DNA of 64,000 nucleotides from Antilocapra americana (GCA_007570785.1 ML660203.1:9463524-9527523), one strand, 5' to 3'; shown: positions 26,165 to 38,799, counted from the stretch's first letter. The notes: generated by a model not told the origin, from the sequence alone. Translations and numbers: made by a program.

Positions 26165-26735
26165 GTAAAGCTATGACAAACCTAGACAAAGCTGTGACAT
26201 AGCTAGAAAACCTACACATTGCTAGAAAAGCTGACAAACCTAGACAGCATATTACAAAGCAGAGACATTACTTTGCCAACAAAGGTCCATCTACTCAAAG
26301 CTATGGTTTTTCTAGGTATGGATGTGAGAGTTGGACTATAAAGAAAGTTGAGTGCCAAAGAACTGATGCTTTTGAACTGCGGTGCTGAAGAAGACTCTTG
26401 AGAGTCCCTTGGACTGCAAGAGGATGAAACCAGCCATCCTGAAGAAAATCAGTCCTGAATTTCATTGGGAGGACTGATGCTGAAGCTGAAACTCCAATAC
26501 TTTGTTTGGCCACCTGATGCAAAGAACTAACTCAGTGGAAAAGAACCTGATGCTGGGAAAGATTGAAGGCAGGAGGGGACGACAGAGGATGAGATGGTAG
26601 GATAGCATCACCGACTCAATGGACGTGAATTTGAGCAAGCTCCAGGAGTTGGTGATGAACAGGGAAGCCTGGCGTGCTATAGTCCATGGGTTCACAAAGA
26701 GTTGGACACGACTGAGCAACTGAATTGACATATAC
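26165..26735 (+). mobile_element. BovB LINE, 5'-truncated 3' end
   Basis: A long BovB 3' segment, with 'gatgtgagagttggactat', 'aagaagactcttgagagtcc' and the terminal 'gagttggacacgactgagca'. The first 130 bases carry a shuffled, partly repeated 'ctagaaaacctaca / aaacctagaca' stretch. A short AT-rich simple repeat (26141-26166) borders it. DYNLRB1 intron 1. Confidence 0.88.
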
Positions 26736-27359
26736 ATATAGATATAATAAAAGAAACTAAGTGTTTGTTTCTTACAGAGACTGAGGTTGGGGGTCACAGT
26801 TGGGTGGGAGACGTATTTTTCACTTAGATCTTTTCAGATTTTCTTTTTAACTGGGTGTAAGATTTATCTGTTAAAAGTTAATTTATGTTTTTACAGTTTA
26901 AAAAGTGATGTGAAAGATGAAGTTACTTCCTCTATACTATAAACTAGCTAATTATATAAAGCAAAGTACATTGCTAAACTATATAGAGGAAAAACCGAGG
27001 AGAAAAAGACTAATAGGAGCAATATACCTAATCATAAGTCGTTATTTAACTCCAGATTATGGCATTGTTTCTTCTTCCTTTTCTATTTTTCTTATAGTCT
27101 TTAAACACTTTTTTAAGATTTTTAAAAACCATTCACAGGTTTTAAACGTGGGAACGGTTTTAAACCTAATTTAACGTTTAAAAGGTCTTCTCAAGTTATT
27201 TTAAAGTTGGGAGGATTAAAAACAGAAGAAAACAAACCTGTAAAGTCGTAACGAGCCCACTGTTCCAGCCAGCAAGACAGGAACCCTAAGGGTGGATCCT
27301 GCTAGTTTCTGACTCATGCATCATGTCCCAGCGGCTTGAAAGAATCACGGGGACACAAA

Positions 27360-27535
27360 GGCAGCAATCAAGCTTCCAGGGTTCAAATCCACCCACCTCC
27401 GCCATTTCCTGCGGCAACACACTTGGCTTCACTGGGTTTTGGATTCCAAATATGTAAAACGTGGATAATGAGTGTACCTACATGTACGTTTGTAGGTATG
27501 GGGAGGCGTTTAGCAGAGCCAGACACGAATTAAGC
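27360..27535 (+). repeat. MIR SINE remnant near the promoter
   Basis: 'cagggttcaaatccacccac' and 'aaatatgtaaaacgtggata' fit the MIR core. It ends about 100 bp before the CpG island. Confidence 0.55.
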
Positions 27536-27896
27536 TTCCTGTAAATGTAATCATTACAGTTATAGTCTCGCAACAAGGTCCGGGATGCTAGGATGCAGGG
27601 GTTTGTGGGCAGGCCTCACCACCTTCGTCCACCCCTACCCGAGGCCTAAACAACTGCTTCCGGTCAAGGGACTGCCGGACCCAGTGGCCCCGCCTCAGTC
27701 CGCTCCGAGTCTGGAGGCCCGCGCCGCCCCAGTTCCGCCCTCCAGACAGCTCGGGCTCGGCCCGGCCCAGCCCCGCGGAGGCCCGACCAGGCGCTCAGAG
27801 CCGTCCCCGGAGGATGGAAGGCCAGGCTCATGGTGGTGGAAAGTCGTGCTCGGCCACCTCCCGGCCGGCTGCCACAAGCTCCCGGCAGACACTCAC

Positions 27897-27899
27897 CAT
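27897..27899 (-). CDS. DYNLRB1: DYNLRB1 coding exon 1 (start codon only)
   Basis: On the minus strand the sequence reads GGTCCGAGATG followed directly by the donor GTGAGT (27891-27896). The initiator ATG is therefore the only coding part of the first exon, and the rest of the exon is 5' UTR extending toward higher coordinates. The next exon starts with GCA GAG GTG, giving M-A-E-V, the expected N-terminus. Phase 0 after the ATG fits. The start is supported by family length (96 residues) and by its position inside the CpG island. Confidence 0.93.
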
Positions 27900-28000
27900 C
27901 TCGGACCGATCCGGTAGCTCCGCGTCGCCGCCCTCAGCCCAGTCCCGCAGCCTCTCTGCGCCTGCGCACAGCCCCCTGTCAAGGTGGACAGCCTCGGTAG
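27900..28000 (-). promoter_or_regulatory. DYNLRB1: DYNLRB1 5' UTR / core promoter
   Basis: GC-rich sequence just upstream of the ATG, with no TATA box seen. It holds a near-perfect NRF-1 palindrome, TGCGCCTGCGCA at 27957-27968 (one mismatch to YGCGCAYGCGCR). Further up, at 28019-28029, is a GC box, GGGGCGGGCGG. This is typical of a housekeeping TATA-less promoter with dispersed starts. The exact start site cannot be read from sequence. Confidence 0.6.
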
Positions 28001-28102
28001 CCTATCAGAAGCCAGCGTGGGGCGGGCGGTAGGCGGGTCTTAGTCAGCTTCCTCAGGGCTCGCGGGGAATTTTGCCTGGTGCAGTCAGAAAGTGAAGGGC
28101 AA

Positions 28103-28242
28103 GAGAGTAAAGGAGCGCTTCAGCTAAGGAAAATTCCTAACTCCCACTGTGCCGAAAAGATGCTGGTTCGGCAGGAGAGCAAAGGAGCACTTCAGCTATG
28201 GAAAGTTCCTAACTCCCACTGTGCCGGAAAGATGCTGGTTCG
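28103..28242. repeat. 72-bp tandem duplication upstream of DYNLRB1
   Basis: Two imperfect copies, 28103-28174 and 28175-28242, each starting GAGAG(T/C)AAAGGAGC and ending GATGCTGGTTCG. They differ at about seven positions. The period (72) is a multiple of three, so an accidental ORF at 28079-28297 stays open and gives a repeated peptide. I do not consider it coding. It lies about 200-340 bp upstream of the ATG, on the shore of the CpG island. Confidence 0.9.
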
Positions 28243-28949
28243 CGTTGTTGGAAGAGGCTTTCCACCCTCAACCGAAGTCTTAAGCTGGCGCGGGTGATGA
28301 GCGATTCTGAAGGCGAGGACTGGGGGTGCTGAGGCCTTTGCTCCCAGGTTGAGGCAAAAACTAGACGCGAAGCCCAAATGCTCCAAAAACGCGAGAAAAC
28401 CTGGAGTTCGGGCTGGAGTCAAGCATCCTTGGGGGTCCCCAGAGCGACTCACTTGGGAATATTCCATGCAGGCTCTGAGAAATTGTCAAGGCTAGCCTGG
28501 CAGTCTGCATACTTTGAATCCCTGTGTTCCCTTGGAGAAGCCACTCCACATTTCTGTGCTCCCTCACCCTCTTCCTAGAGCCCTGTGTTGTTCCACAAAA
28601 CTTTGTGTTCTCTAGCAGGAAATGATTTACTAATTAGTGAACCTAGTGCCACGTTACTGGGCTGACACCCACTCCAACTCCAGTACACACAGTTTAGTTT
28701 CTTCTAGCCACTGGAGTTTGCTGGATTTCAACACAGATGATCTAGCTCCCAAATTTTTTTCCACTGTCGCCTCAGTTGGGGAGGACTTGGTTCTCTTTCC
28801 ATGGGCGTCTGCACGTTAACAGGACTGACTGACATTACAATGAGTAAACCTGGCAGACACCATGTTAACTGGAGGGTCCACGTTAACGTAGCTGAAAACG
28901 GAACATATTCATACATGCCCTCGGATACCATGCACCAAGGGCATGCCAC

Positions 28950-29335
28950 CTCCGTTTTTTTTCCCACACAAATCTATGGCCTTAACTATGAGAAAACATT
29001 AAACCTGAGGGGCATTCGACAATGTGCCCGGGAAACACTCTTCAAAAAATATTAAGGTCAGGAAAGACTAGGAACGAATGAGATTGGACAAGACTGAGAA
29101 AAACACTGGTGGAAAAATGGTGACAGCTGCATAAAGGTTTAAAATTTTAGTATAAAAGTTGAGTGTTATTTTATTGATGGTCAAGTTTTTATAACTGTAC
29201 CAAGTTATATGGGAATGTTAACATTGGGGAAAGCCTGCGTGAAGGGTTGGGCAGGAGTTCTCTGTACTGTTTTTCTAACAGTTCTGTAAATCTAAAATCA
29301 TTTCAAAGTAAAGTTTTTTTAAAAAGGACTGGACA
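28950..29335 (+). repeat. Old L1 3'-end remnant
   Basis: 'gaggggcattcgacaatgtg' near the start and 'cagttctgtaaatctaaaat' before an A/T-rich tail match an old L1M-type 3' end. ITCH-DYNLRB1 spacer. Confidence 0.55.
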
Positions 29336-29934
29336 CAAAGAAATGATTATTGAATGCAGGAAACATTAGAAAAGTGTTTAGCAAGGGGAAGAAGGATACA
29401 GTGACTTGACCCCGAGATAAGCACAGGAGTATCATCACCATCTTACATATGGTGAATCAGATTGAGAGAGGTGAATGAATTGAACAAGATCATAATCATA
29501 AAAGCAAAAAAAAAAAAAAAGAGTATGGCCTATAGTTCATGTGACTGGCTGGAGCCAGAGTAAGAATTAAGGAGGTGTTGGAAGGAGATGGAAGTAGTTA
29601 AGGCTTTGAGTGATAGGCTTTTGAGTTTTGGAATTAATATTCTGTGGAATGGAGCAGCCACTAGGGAGAACTATTTGAGACTAAAGTCTTCCACAGATCA
29701 TTCTGAGGCAGCACAAACGGACTGGAGAAAATGAAAGTAATGACAAGTTGCTACAGTCAATGAGGGTAGGGATGAAGGATGTGGGCTGTGGCAATGGGGG
29801 CAGCTCTGAAAGAAATGCTTCTCAAGTTTTAGAAATGGACTTAACAGGATTTGAAGACCAATTAGATGGAACAGCTGAACTAGTTATGGAAGACTCCCAG
29901 AGTTGCTGGTAAGTAGAAGTACAGCAAAATGTTT

Positions 29935-30150
29935 AAGCACACAGTCTTTGGAGTCAGACAGTCCTGGATTCCAATTTGTACTCTTGCCATTTAATAGCTG
30001 AGGACATTTGTAGTTTCTCAATCATGTTGAACCTATTTTCTGTAAAACAGAGATGATCATTAGTCTGCGAAAGTGACCAGGAACACTAAATGACAGGGCA
30101 TGTTACATATCTGAGTGTTTGGGATATGTAATAAAAGCTGAGAGTTGTCC
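29935..30150 (+). repeat. MIR SINE remnant
   Basis: 'ggagtcagacagtcctggat' and 'tctgtaaaacagagatgatc' are MIR core motifs. Intergenic spacer. Confidence 0.7.
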
Positions 30151-31974
30151 CGGAGTAGTGAATAGAGGTGTGATAGAGAAGACAAACAGAAGAGGTCTGA
30201 ATTAGAAATAAGGAAAGTAACAGTGTGGCTGCTTTCACTTATCTGCAGGACTAAAAATTTTCAAGGTCCTTCCTTGTGAGTTGCTTTGAGGAAACCCTGT
30301 TGCTCACAGCATCTTTGCGCAATGGGAACTTGTTCATGGGGGACCAATACTGTCCTTCCTAGGTCTCCACTTAAGACCTGAAAGAGTCCCATGGATTCTC
30401 CCCCTAAATGTCCTGACCACAAAGAAGCTTTACAGACACATGGGAATTGACCAATGAAATGAGCTGGGAGTTGACAGCAGTTTCTGTTTTGGAGTTTTAC
30501 AACATGAGATCCTCTTCCTATAAGTCCAGAGACTAGCAGCCAGTCAGCCATAGCCGAGTCCCAGTTCGATGCTTTGAAGAGTTTGGGGCTGGAAAGCCAA
30601 ATATTCAGTAAAAATAACTACTTATTTTCCCAGGGAGGATTTCCTCATGCTGGGGGAAACATGTCTTCCCTCTTTTCCTTAGCAATGGTGAAACTACAGC
30701 TTCCTAGCTGCTTATATAGGACAGAATAAATACGATAAGGTCTACTTTGAAGGATCTCCAAGGAACCTGTCTTCCAGTCGCTGCTAGATCACCATATTAA
30801 AAAAACAAAACAAACAAAAAAAAACACCACTTCCCTTAGCATCCTTCCACTGGGTCAATTTTAAATAACAGCATGATCATTTGGTTTCCTAATAAGAACA
30901 AGTCTTGTTAACTAGCTGGTGATTTTCTATTGAGCACCTATGGCTGAGATCCTGTCTTAGGGCACCCTTAGTTGTGCCAGAAAAGGAGACATCTTCATCT
31001 TGGTTCTCTTTAACACAGGCACCGAATCCAGTCTCACTCGAGTCTTTCTAGTTTTTCTCCCATCTACTCCAAGCACAGACATGCAGTAACTTGCCCACTT
31101 ACAAAAGCAGAGGGGGAGAAATCTATACGTCCTGGTCACATAAAAGGCTTCCCTGCAGGTGGGGAAAACTATTCAAGACTAATAGCAAAGTATGCAAATG
31201 AAGGACCAAAAAGTTTAATTGTAAACAGTCTTACATCTTTTAAGGAAATGCAAATGAAGGAGCCCCCTGCAGGACCTTTATAACAGCACTTGACTCCCTA
31301 TGGTATTTGTAGTTACCTGAGTATTTGAAATTACAATTTAAGAAAAACAAAGGAACTCCAATACAATAATATACAATCCAGTGCTGCTATTCCATTTTTG
31401 GTTAACAAAAGCATAGCATATATACAGATAATTCTGAAAGCAACTAACAAAAAAAAAAAGGAAGGGGGCTGGAGATGCCAACAATATTAAATAGAAATAG
31501 TTAACCTAAAGGAATTTAAAAGGATGGAGTTATAGCCAAAACAAGGGGGGATATAAAAACAGAAGTCTATTCCACAAGTCATCCCTAGTAACATTTCAAG
31601 TTCTTAACAGGTAAATAAAAAATTGGCAGAGTGGGCTTGATTGACATAGTTGATTTAGGATGAACCTCTATGGGCTGGTGAGTCATGTTTCACTAAAATT
31701 TCTGATGAAATGACATTGGTATGTCAATCTCTTGATGAAAAGTTAGTACCCGAACTTTTAAATAGAGTTATTGTAAGTCTTATGAAATTAAAATTCTCCT
31801 GCACTCTGATTTAAGATCATAAAAAGCCAGAGCAGGGATTCATTATTATGAGCTGCTGGACCAGTTTTAAACCAGTTTATTTGATAAAACAAGTAAGGTT
31901 CTTCCCTCCTTACCCAGGCTATGTGAAACACTGCCTTCCCCAACCTCCCAAAAGAGCAGAAGAATAAGGCAATT
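30150..31974. other. ITCH-DYNLRB1 spacer without a recognised gene
   Basis: No exon, RNA gene or clear repeat recognised except A-rich runs near 30798-30825 and 31450. The third candidate ITCH poly(A) hexamer (31876-31881, minus strand) lies here. Confidence 0.5.
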
Positions 31975-34485
31975 GCTCATTTTACTTTGTTTTTATTTCA
32001 ACATAACATGCAGTAAAAAAATTAACAGGATTTATTAGCATTTACAATGCTTACAAAGAAAAAGGACTCATAAAGCAATTTAGTTCGGATTTAAGAAACC
32101 GCTCTAATTAAACACTTACAATAAATCTATTTCCAAATGATCAGTTTGGACCAAAATTTAAGATAGCATTTGGTAGATATTTATGTCTGCTGTCTATCTG
32201 CAGTATTTTTATATAACCTCTGATTCTTGGGATATCCAGCCCCCATTTTCCTAACACAGCAGGGAAAGACATATACATGTGGCCATTTAAATTAAAGGAA
32301 GAAATGGAGTAAGAGAGATCCCAGGCTGCAAAAATATATACAAGCATTTACCTTTTCCAGAACTAAACATTTCTTCCATAAAAATATTAAATAGCCAAGC
32401 CCTATAGAACTAGGGCCGGGACTACTTCATATATAACTATTCTGTATTTTAAAAATATAGGGCAGAAAGCCTTTTGGATGATATTTATACATTTTCGCAT
32501 AATATTTCTAGGTCCCTAAATGAATCATCAGGCATTATGTAGAACAAAAAAGTCTACTTTCTTACATTATCTCTTAATTTAATCTCATAAATCTTTAGTA
32601 AATATTGTAGGTAACTACATTTCAATATGAGCATTCACCTCAATAGGAAGTCTTTATACGTTTAATCTCCACAGCCATATATTACCAAAGTTCAGACATA
32701 CAACGAATGGGTAGTTAGCAGACATTCGCTCTGTAAGACAAAGCAATAGTGTTTTTTGCCTCCTACCAACAAAAAGGCAGAGTCACTTTGAAAACTAGGG
32801 CTTTTAGAGACCATAGTACATTTCCTAGTATATGTAGAATAAAATCAAAGATAGGACTAGGGGGAGCCCAATCTCTCCCTTTACACTAACAACTTCTGGA
32901 TGAGGCAAACCTTTCACTCACATGTCTGCTTTATGATGGCAGTGTTTCAGAATACAGATACACAAGTTTAAGCATTTCCGTCGTCGTTTCAAGATGTAAA
33001 AGGAAGACCAGTTAGGGACAAAACCCCCCATTTTCCTTTCCAAATAGAAGAGGGGTTTACTATTTGCTTATTTTTGGCTCAATACTACTTTTTCATGCTA
33101 TGCTACTGAAACCTGCCAAAGTCCCTATTTCATGAGATATTAGGTTATGAGTTCAGTTATGACAGGCACTCAGCTGGCTTAGGCTTCCCCCCACTGTCCT
33201 CTGACAGCAGTCATTTTGCTAAGTCTAAGCAGGCTAAGTTAAAAAAAATTACCACAGAGAAGGTCAAAGTGCATTAATCAGTTACTAACAGAGCAATCTA
33301 ATATTAAATAGTCATGGGAAAAACCTGTTAAAATTGTTAGAGGTGAACAGAAAATCCAAATCAGGACAAGAGAGAATGGAAGCAGCTACTGTAACATTTG
33401 TCAGAGAAATTGTCAATCTGTGAAGTTTTAATTCACACAGACAAGACACTTCTGTGGTTACTAGAAATGTACTGCTGTAAATGTATTACTCGCTTTTTTA
33501 GCCAGTACCACAGCTCTTCCTCCCTAATGAAAATGTGATTTTATAGATATTTCATTGACCTCTACTTGGATTAGAAAGCACTCTAATTTGAACTCCTTAG
33601 CAGTAGTTAAATGTAACTGGAGTTGTTGGATTATGATAAAATTTAAAGATGGAATTGATATACAGGAACATACAAAAACTGTTGATGGCCTTCTATAAAT
33701 TCACGCAAATTAATTCCCAAAACTGGCTAACTTGTTTTTTCTCTACAGTGAAGGCAGCATAGTGTCAATATTGTTTGTGAAGTTTAGTATTTGCAAGGCA
33801 ATTAAAACAATCAAACTTCCAAATGAAGACTGTTAAGTCATTTGCAGACTGGGACCAACTTCTCTCTGAATTCAAATTAACAAAACTACTTTGTGGAGAG
33901 ATACAAGAGTCTAGCATCTCTTTTCTAGGGATAACATCAAATGATGCATGGATTTCATGCTCCGGAAAAGAAAAACAACAGTCAGGCCAGGCTGAAAGAA
34001 GAGGGAGAGCACAAGCCAGAAGTCTGCTCACATCCCCAGAAGCTGAGCTGTTTTAAACAAATACCTCTTTCCATGAGGCTTAATAGGTAGATCTTACATA
34101 TTTTAGTTACCAAGGGACTTCCCTGCATATTTTCAGAATCTTTAAAAGAAAAAAAACCTAAGTGAGAGTTCTGAGACACATACACAAATTTTTTGTTAAG
34201 GAAATAATCTAGTGGAATAAGACAAGGCAGATTTCATTGCTGTGTTAATCTCATGGTAAGTAAGGTTTATGACTAAGTCATTTGCAGATCTGATTTCTGA
34301 AAACACTGAGAAGAAACCCAGAATCACTGGGAGATAAATCTCAATGATAACATTAATTTACTTACACTCAAGGTAACTCTCTAAACAGTCACAGTCCAAT
34401 TTTACAAGTGTGCAATAGGCAAAGAAGGAAAAGAACAAACGTTGCAAATGAGTTCTTGTCCTTTGATGGTGCAGGCTCTCAGAAT
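31975..34485 (-). other. ITCH: ITCH 3' UTR
   Basis: About 2.5 kb after the TGA, A+T-rich and free of recognisable interspersed repeats, unlike the introns around it; that contrast supports a constrained UTR. The hexamer AATAAA appears on the minus strand at 32031-32036, 31992-31997 and 31876-31881. A G/T-rich stretch downstream of the middle one (31930-31965) fits a cleavage site near 31975, which I used as the end. Small ORFs inside, for example 33823-34056, are not coding in my view. Confidence 0.7.
31992..31997 (-). terminator. ITCH: Likely ITCH poly(A) signal AATAAA
   Basis: AATAAA on the minus strand, followed 20-60 bases later by a G/T-rich element (GGGAGGTTGGGGAAGG). Two alternative hexamers lie at 32031-32036 and 31876-31881; the choice among them is inference. 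Confidence 0.5.
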
Positions 34486-34830
<345 letters not shown>

Positions 34831-35183
34831 TAAAATGCTAGTCCTCTTAAACTTTCCCATTTACTCTATAATCAAATGTGGCCAGCAAACGTTTGCTGTT
34901 TGGACTGGATGGTAACTATTAATACTTTAGGTTTTGTGGGTCATAGGTCTCTTATCAAAAGGTTTTAAATATACCTCATTAACAATAAAAATATTTTCTG
35001 CTCTCCTATCTAATATGCTGGTCCTACTGACTTTTCTCTTATTCTTAACTCTGAGTTTTTAAAGGTATCTTCTAATTTGGGGGCATATTAAGGACACTTT
35101 CACAAAGTAACAGGCAGTGAATCTGCCCTACAGCCTTGGCCTTCTGCTATAGTTTTAGGATAAGGTACAGGTAGATACTTGGT

Positions 35184-35407
35184 GGGCTTCTCAGGTGGCT
35201 CAGTCATAAAGAAGCTACCTGCCAATGCAGGAGACACAGGAGACATAAGTTTGATCCCTGGGTGGGTCAGGAAGATACCCTGGAGGAGGAAATGGCAACT
35301 CACTCCAGTATTCTTGCTGGGAAAATTTCATGGACAAAAGAGGCTGGAAGGCTACAGCCAGTCCATGGGCTCACAAAGTGTCAGTCATGACTAAGCACTC
35401 ACTCAAC
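35184..35407 (+). mobile_element. Bov-tA SINE with target-site duplication
   Basis: Complete head and body, opposite in sense to ITCH. Duplication AGATACTTGGT (35173-35183) and AGATATTTGGT (35408-35418). Last intron of ITCH. Confidence 0.9.
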
Positions 35408-35619
35408 AGATATTTGGTAACAGAAGAAATAATGTATTCACAAAGGGAAAATAAATTTACAGTTATAGAAGTGAACAAATAAACATGGAACTTGAAAAAG
35501 TAATGAGACTGGCTTTCATACATGACTGAGATAAGTTTTTCACAATAACATAATGGCACAGTGTGTTCCAAGTTTAAAAAAAAGGGACAAAAGGTCAAAT
35601 CAAAATATATGTGTACAAG

Positions 35620-36180
35620 ATGAGTGTAAGAAAATCAACTGTACCTTGATATACCAGCAATGAATAATCTTAAGTGAAATTAAGTGAACAATTCCATTTA
35701 TAATAGTTTCTAAAAGAATAAAATACTTCAGAATAAATTTTTCAGAAGAAATGCAGGACTTATGTAACGAAAACTATGAATCACTGTTGAAATACATCAG
35801 ACATCTAAATAAAGGGAAAGACACCTGATATTCATGAATCAGAAGACAATACTGTTAGGATGGCAATACTCCCCCAAACTAATCAAATCAATTTGTATCA
35901 AAATCCCAGTTGATCTCTTTGCAGAATTGGACAAGCTGATCCTACAATTCATATGGAAATCCAAAGGACCCAGAAGAGCAGAAACAATCTTGAAAAAGTT
36001 GGAGAATGCATATCTAATATCAAAACTTACTGAAAAGATATAGTAATCAAGACAATGTTACTGTCATTGTGGACAAATATTATAGATCAAGGGAAAAGAA
36101 CTAAGAATTCAGAAATAAACCCATGTATTTATGGTCAACTGATTCTTCAACAAACATGCCAAGCTGTTTTAAAAAGTCAT
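35620..36180 (+). mobile_element. LINE-1 ORF2 fragment (dead)
   Basis: Sequence such as 'caaaatcccagttgatctct' and 'cctacaattcatatggaaat' is the 3' third of L1 ORF2. The frame at 35834-36043 translates to an L1-like IWKSKGPRRA stretch and then stops. Antisense to ITCH, last intron. Confidence 0.85.
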
Positions 36181-36799
36181 ATTAATGAAAATACAAAAGA
36201 GCACACAAGAGCATAAAAAGGGCAGAGAGGAAAAATACACAAATGTCCAGCAAGGTGTATATATGACCACTGAAATGTCTCACAAAATGAAGTGCAAATA
36301 TTGTTGGCATTACATTGAATTCCAACATTTTGTATTTAAGATTAGGCTTTTTAGTTTTGTACATTTTTGGAAATGTGGTTAAACTACATTTATAATAAGA
36401 AAACATTATTTCTGTCACTGTGCTAAGAGTATCTATCTCTATAGCTACCTAGATCTGATTTCTTCCTCTCCCTACGGAGAAATGTTTAAGTGTTTTCTAA
36501 ATATCACATTTCAAAAAAAAAAAAAAAATGCAGTGGTGAGAAAAGGGATTAACTGTAAATCAGTAACAGGGATTGTTTCAGGGTGACAGAAATACTCTAA
36601 AACTGGATTGTAGTGATGGTTACTTCTTTGAAAATCTACTAAATATTACTAGATTAAAATGGGTAAGTTTTTTGTTACATAAATTATATGTCCCTAAAGC
36701 TGTTAAAAATAATTCAATACCATGGGGAAAATACTTCATCTCTAATTTCTAACATGCTTTAGTATATACAAGATAAATGAGAAAAGGCTATTTTCTACA

Positions 36800-36890
36800 C
36801 TTTTTAAAATTTTTATTTTGGAGTGTAGTTGATTAACATTGTTGTGTTAGTTTCAGGTGAAAAGCAAAGAGTTTCAGTTATACATAAACA
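36800..36890 (-). mobile_element. Artiodactyl L1 3'-end relic beside an ITCH exon
   Basis: Inverted 'tttattttggagtgtagttg' and 'gttgtgttagtttcaggtg', a common L1 3' end in artiodactyls. It stops about 20 bp from the splice donor of the exon ending at 36911. Confidence 0.65.
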
Positions 36891-36909
36891 CTCTTTCTGA
36901 TTTTACTTA

Positions 36910-36999
<90 letters not shown>

Positions 37000-37019
37000 T
37001 CATCAACAGTTTGATAGTG

Positions 37020-37200
37020 TAATGGTTCTCAAATTGCTATCTTCAATTCAGCTGTATCAGCATCACCAGGGAACTTACGAATCACAAATACACAGGCCCC
37101 AACTGAACTGAATCAAAAACTCTAGGGGTGAGGCTCAGCAACAATATTTTAACAAGCTTCCAGATGATTCCGATGAGTGCAAGTCTGAGAACCATATTGT
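37020..37200. mobile_element. MER5A hAT element with both terminal repeats
   Basis: 'aatggttctcaaattgctat' at the left and 'aagtctgagaaccatatt' at the right are inverted repeats. Length is near the full MER5A. ITCH intron. Confidence 0.8.
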
Positions 37201-38799
37201 TAATGCATGCTAAGGAGGAGAAAACGCAGTTTCATCTACATCCCTTAGCTAGAACAACAGAATGCTGTAATTAATATCTCACATAAGAATAGAATGCATA
37301 AAAAGTTTAATTTCAATTCTGAACAGGGAAACTAGAACTCACTGTCTTATAAAACTTGATTTAAATAGAAAAGTGTGAAAATTTTAGAAAATGTAAACTA
37401 CCTAGTGAATTCAATAGGTCCTGTAGGGTGTACCCTTACACACTTTTTACCCAATTCTTGCCTCTCATTTATCTCGTGTTGGCTATTAATGTTTATCTTT
37501 TAGAACTGGTTTTCTAAAAACATCACTACTGCCCCTAAGCAGCATTTATTGAAAGTACTACTGGACTTTTGAAAAAGACAGCACCAGGCACACTTAATGT
37601 TCTGCCACGTGTAAGATAAGTCAAGCCAAAGAATTTTCTCATGTTCCACCTGACTAAACACAATACAAACATAAATTGGTAGTACTTTTGTATCTAACAC
37701 TGAAGTTGTTTTCTTAAGTAGTTATGTGAAAAGCCCAGTAACATAAGATATGGTCATTATGAAACAGGATAACTAAAATAATAATTAAGCTTGAAATTAT
37801 TAGTTTATGTACTATACATTCTCTCAATATATTACAGCACTTCTAGCCACACAGATGACAAGTTTAATAGTGCTAAACAGTATATAACAGTGGAGTCTGG
37901 ATTACTTTTAACAGACTGAATCAAATATCAAAATAGAGAAATGTGAAAGGAAGGATTCTGAGTAAATTTCACTGATAAAGGCTATTTGACAAATAATATG
38001 TTACCCTGGCTGCTTTCTAAAATTTTATGGACTTGTAAGACATCATGTTGTAAACATAAACTGAAATTTTAGGCTGTCTGTTATTTTCAATCTTACAGAT
38101 ACTGCCCCTAAACCAAACAATCTTCATATAGACTCCTGCACATTTGTTCCTATCTTTCGACCCATTTCAACTTTTAAAAGATCTGAGGCCTTTTAAATAT
38201 CAGAGCCTTGGCTAATAGTGGAATTCCATGATTAGACATAATACTTTAAGTTCTACCTCATATTTCCTCTACTTTAATCAGCTATATTTTGGCAGGTATA
38301 TTATTCTTAATTCATTTAGGCTATTTCCCTCTTTCTCTTACACTTATTTAAGTTTATTATTTTTTACCTTTTCTATCTGCTCTTTCATATATCAGTAATT
38401 CTTATATAGAAAGAGCTTCTGACCTTCTCTTAGATCAGCTCTTTTAAACAGGAACAACTTTTTGTGTCTTCTAATCGTTTTTCCCAGATATATATGTATT
38501 GAAATAAATGTAATTTCTTCATAAATCACTTAAAAACTTCTTGATATTATAGGTAGTGTTATGTATTTTTGGAGGTTATAGATACATTTCATATCTACAA
38601 ACTTCATTATATAATATTAAAGATATAAATATGTCACAAAAATGGGCTATTAAATCTGATAAGGTCAAGATCCACCAGATTTAATTATTATATACATTAC
38701 TCTTACAACTTTCTTATCCTATACTGGGTGGAAGAAAGGTTAAACTAACTGTCCTCTAAAATTTGATGAATCATAATTTCACTGTCTGTTTTTCCAAAA

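Larger units (their letters stand above)
27640..28070. promoter_or_regulatory. CpG island at the DYNLRB1 5' end
   Basis: An abrupt rise in G+C and in CpG dinucleotides compared with both flanks, for example 'cgcgtcgccgccctc' at 27921 and 'ggcgggcggtaggcgg' at 28021. It covers exon 1 and extends into intron 1. It is the only clear CpG island in the window, so I infer that it is the promoter of DYNLRB1. The ITCH promoter lies outside. Confidence 0.8.

Noticed and set aside
27585..27917. 110-residue plus-strand ORF over the CpG island
   Set aside because: GC-rich sequence lowers stop frequency. It is antisense to DYNLRB1 exon 1 and has a low-complexity Pro/Arg-rich product with no domain.
28079..28297. 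An open frame with a twice-repeated 24-residue unit
   Set aside because: The repetition is explained by the 72-bp tandem DNA duplication whose period is a multiple of three. No splice or start context supports a protein.
33823..34056. 77-residue ORF in the ITCH 3' UTR (plus strand)
   Set aside because: Antisense to the UTR, with no recognisable domain.
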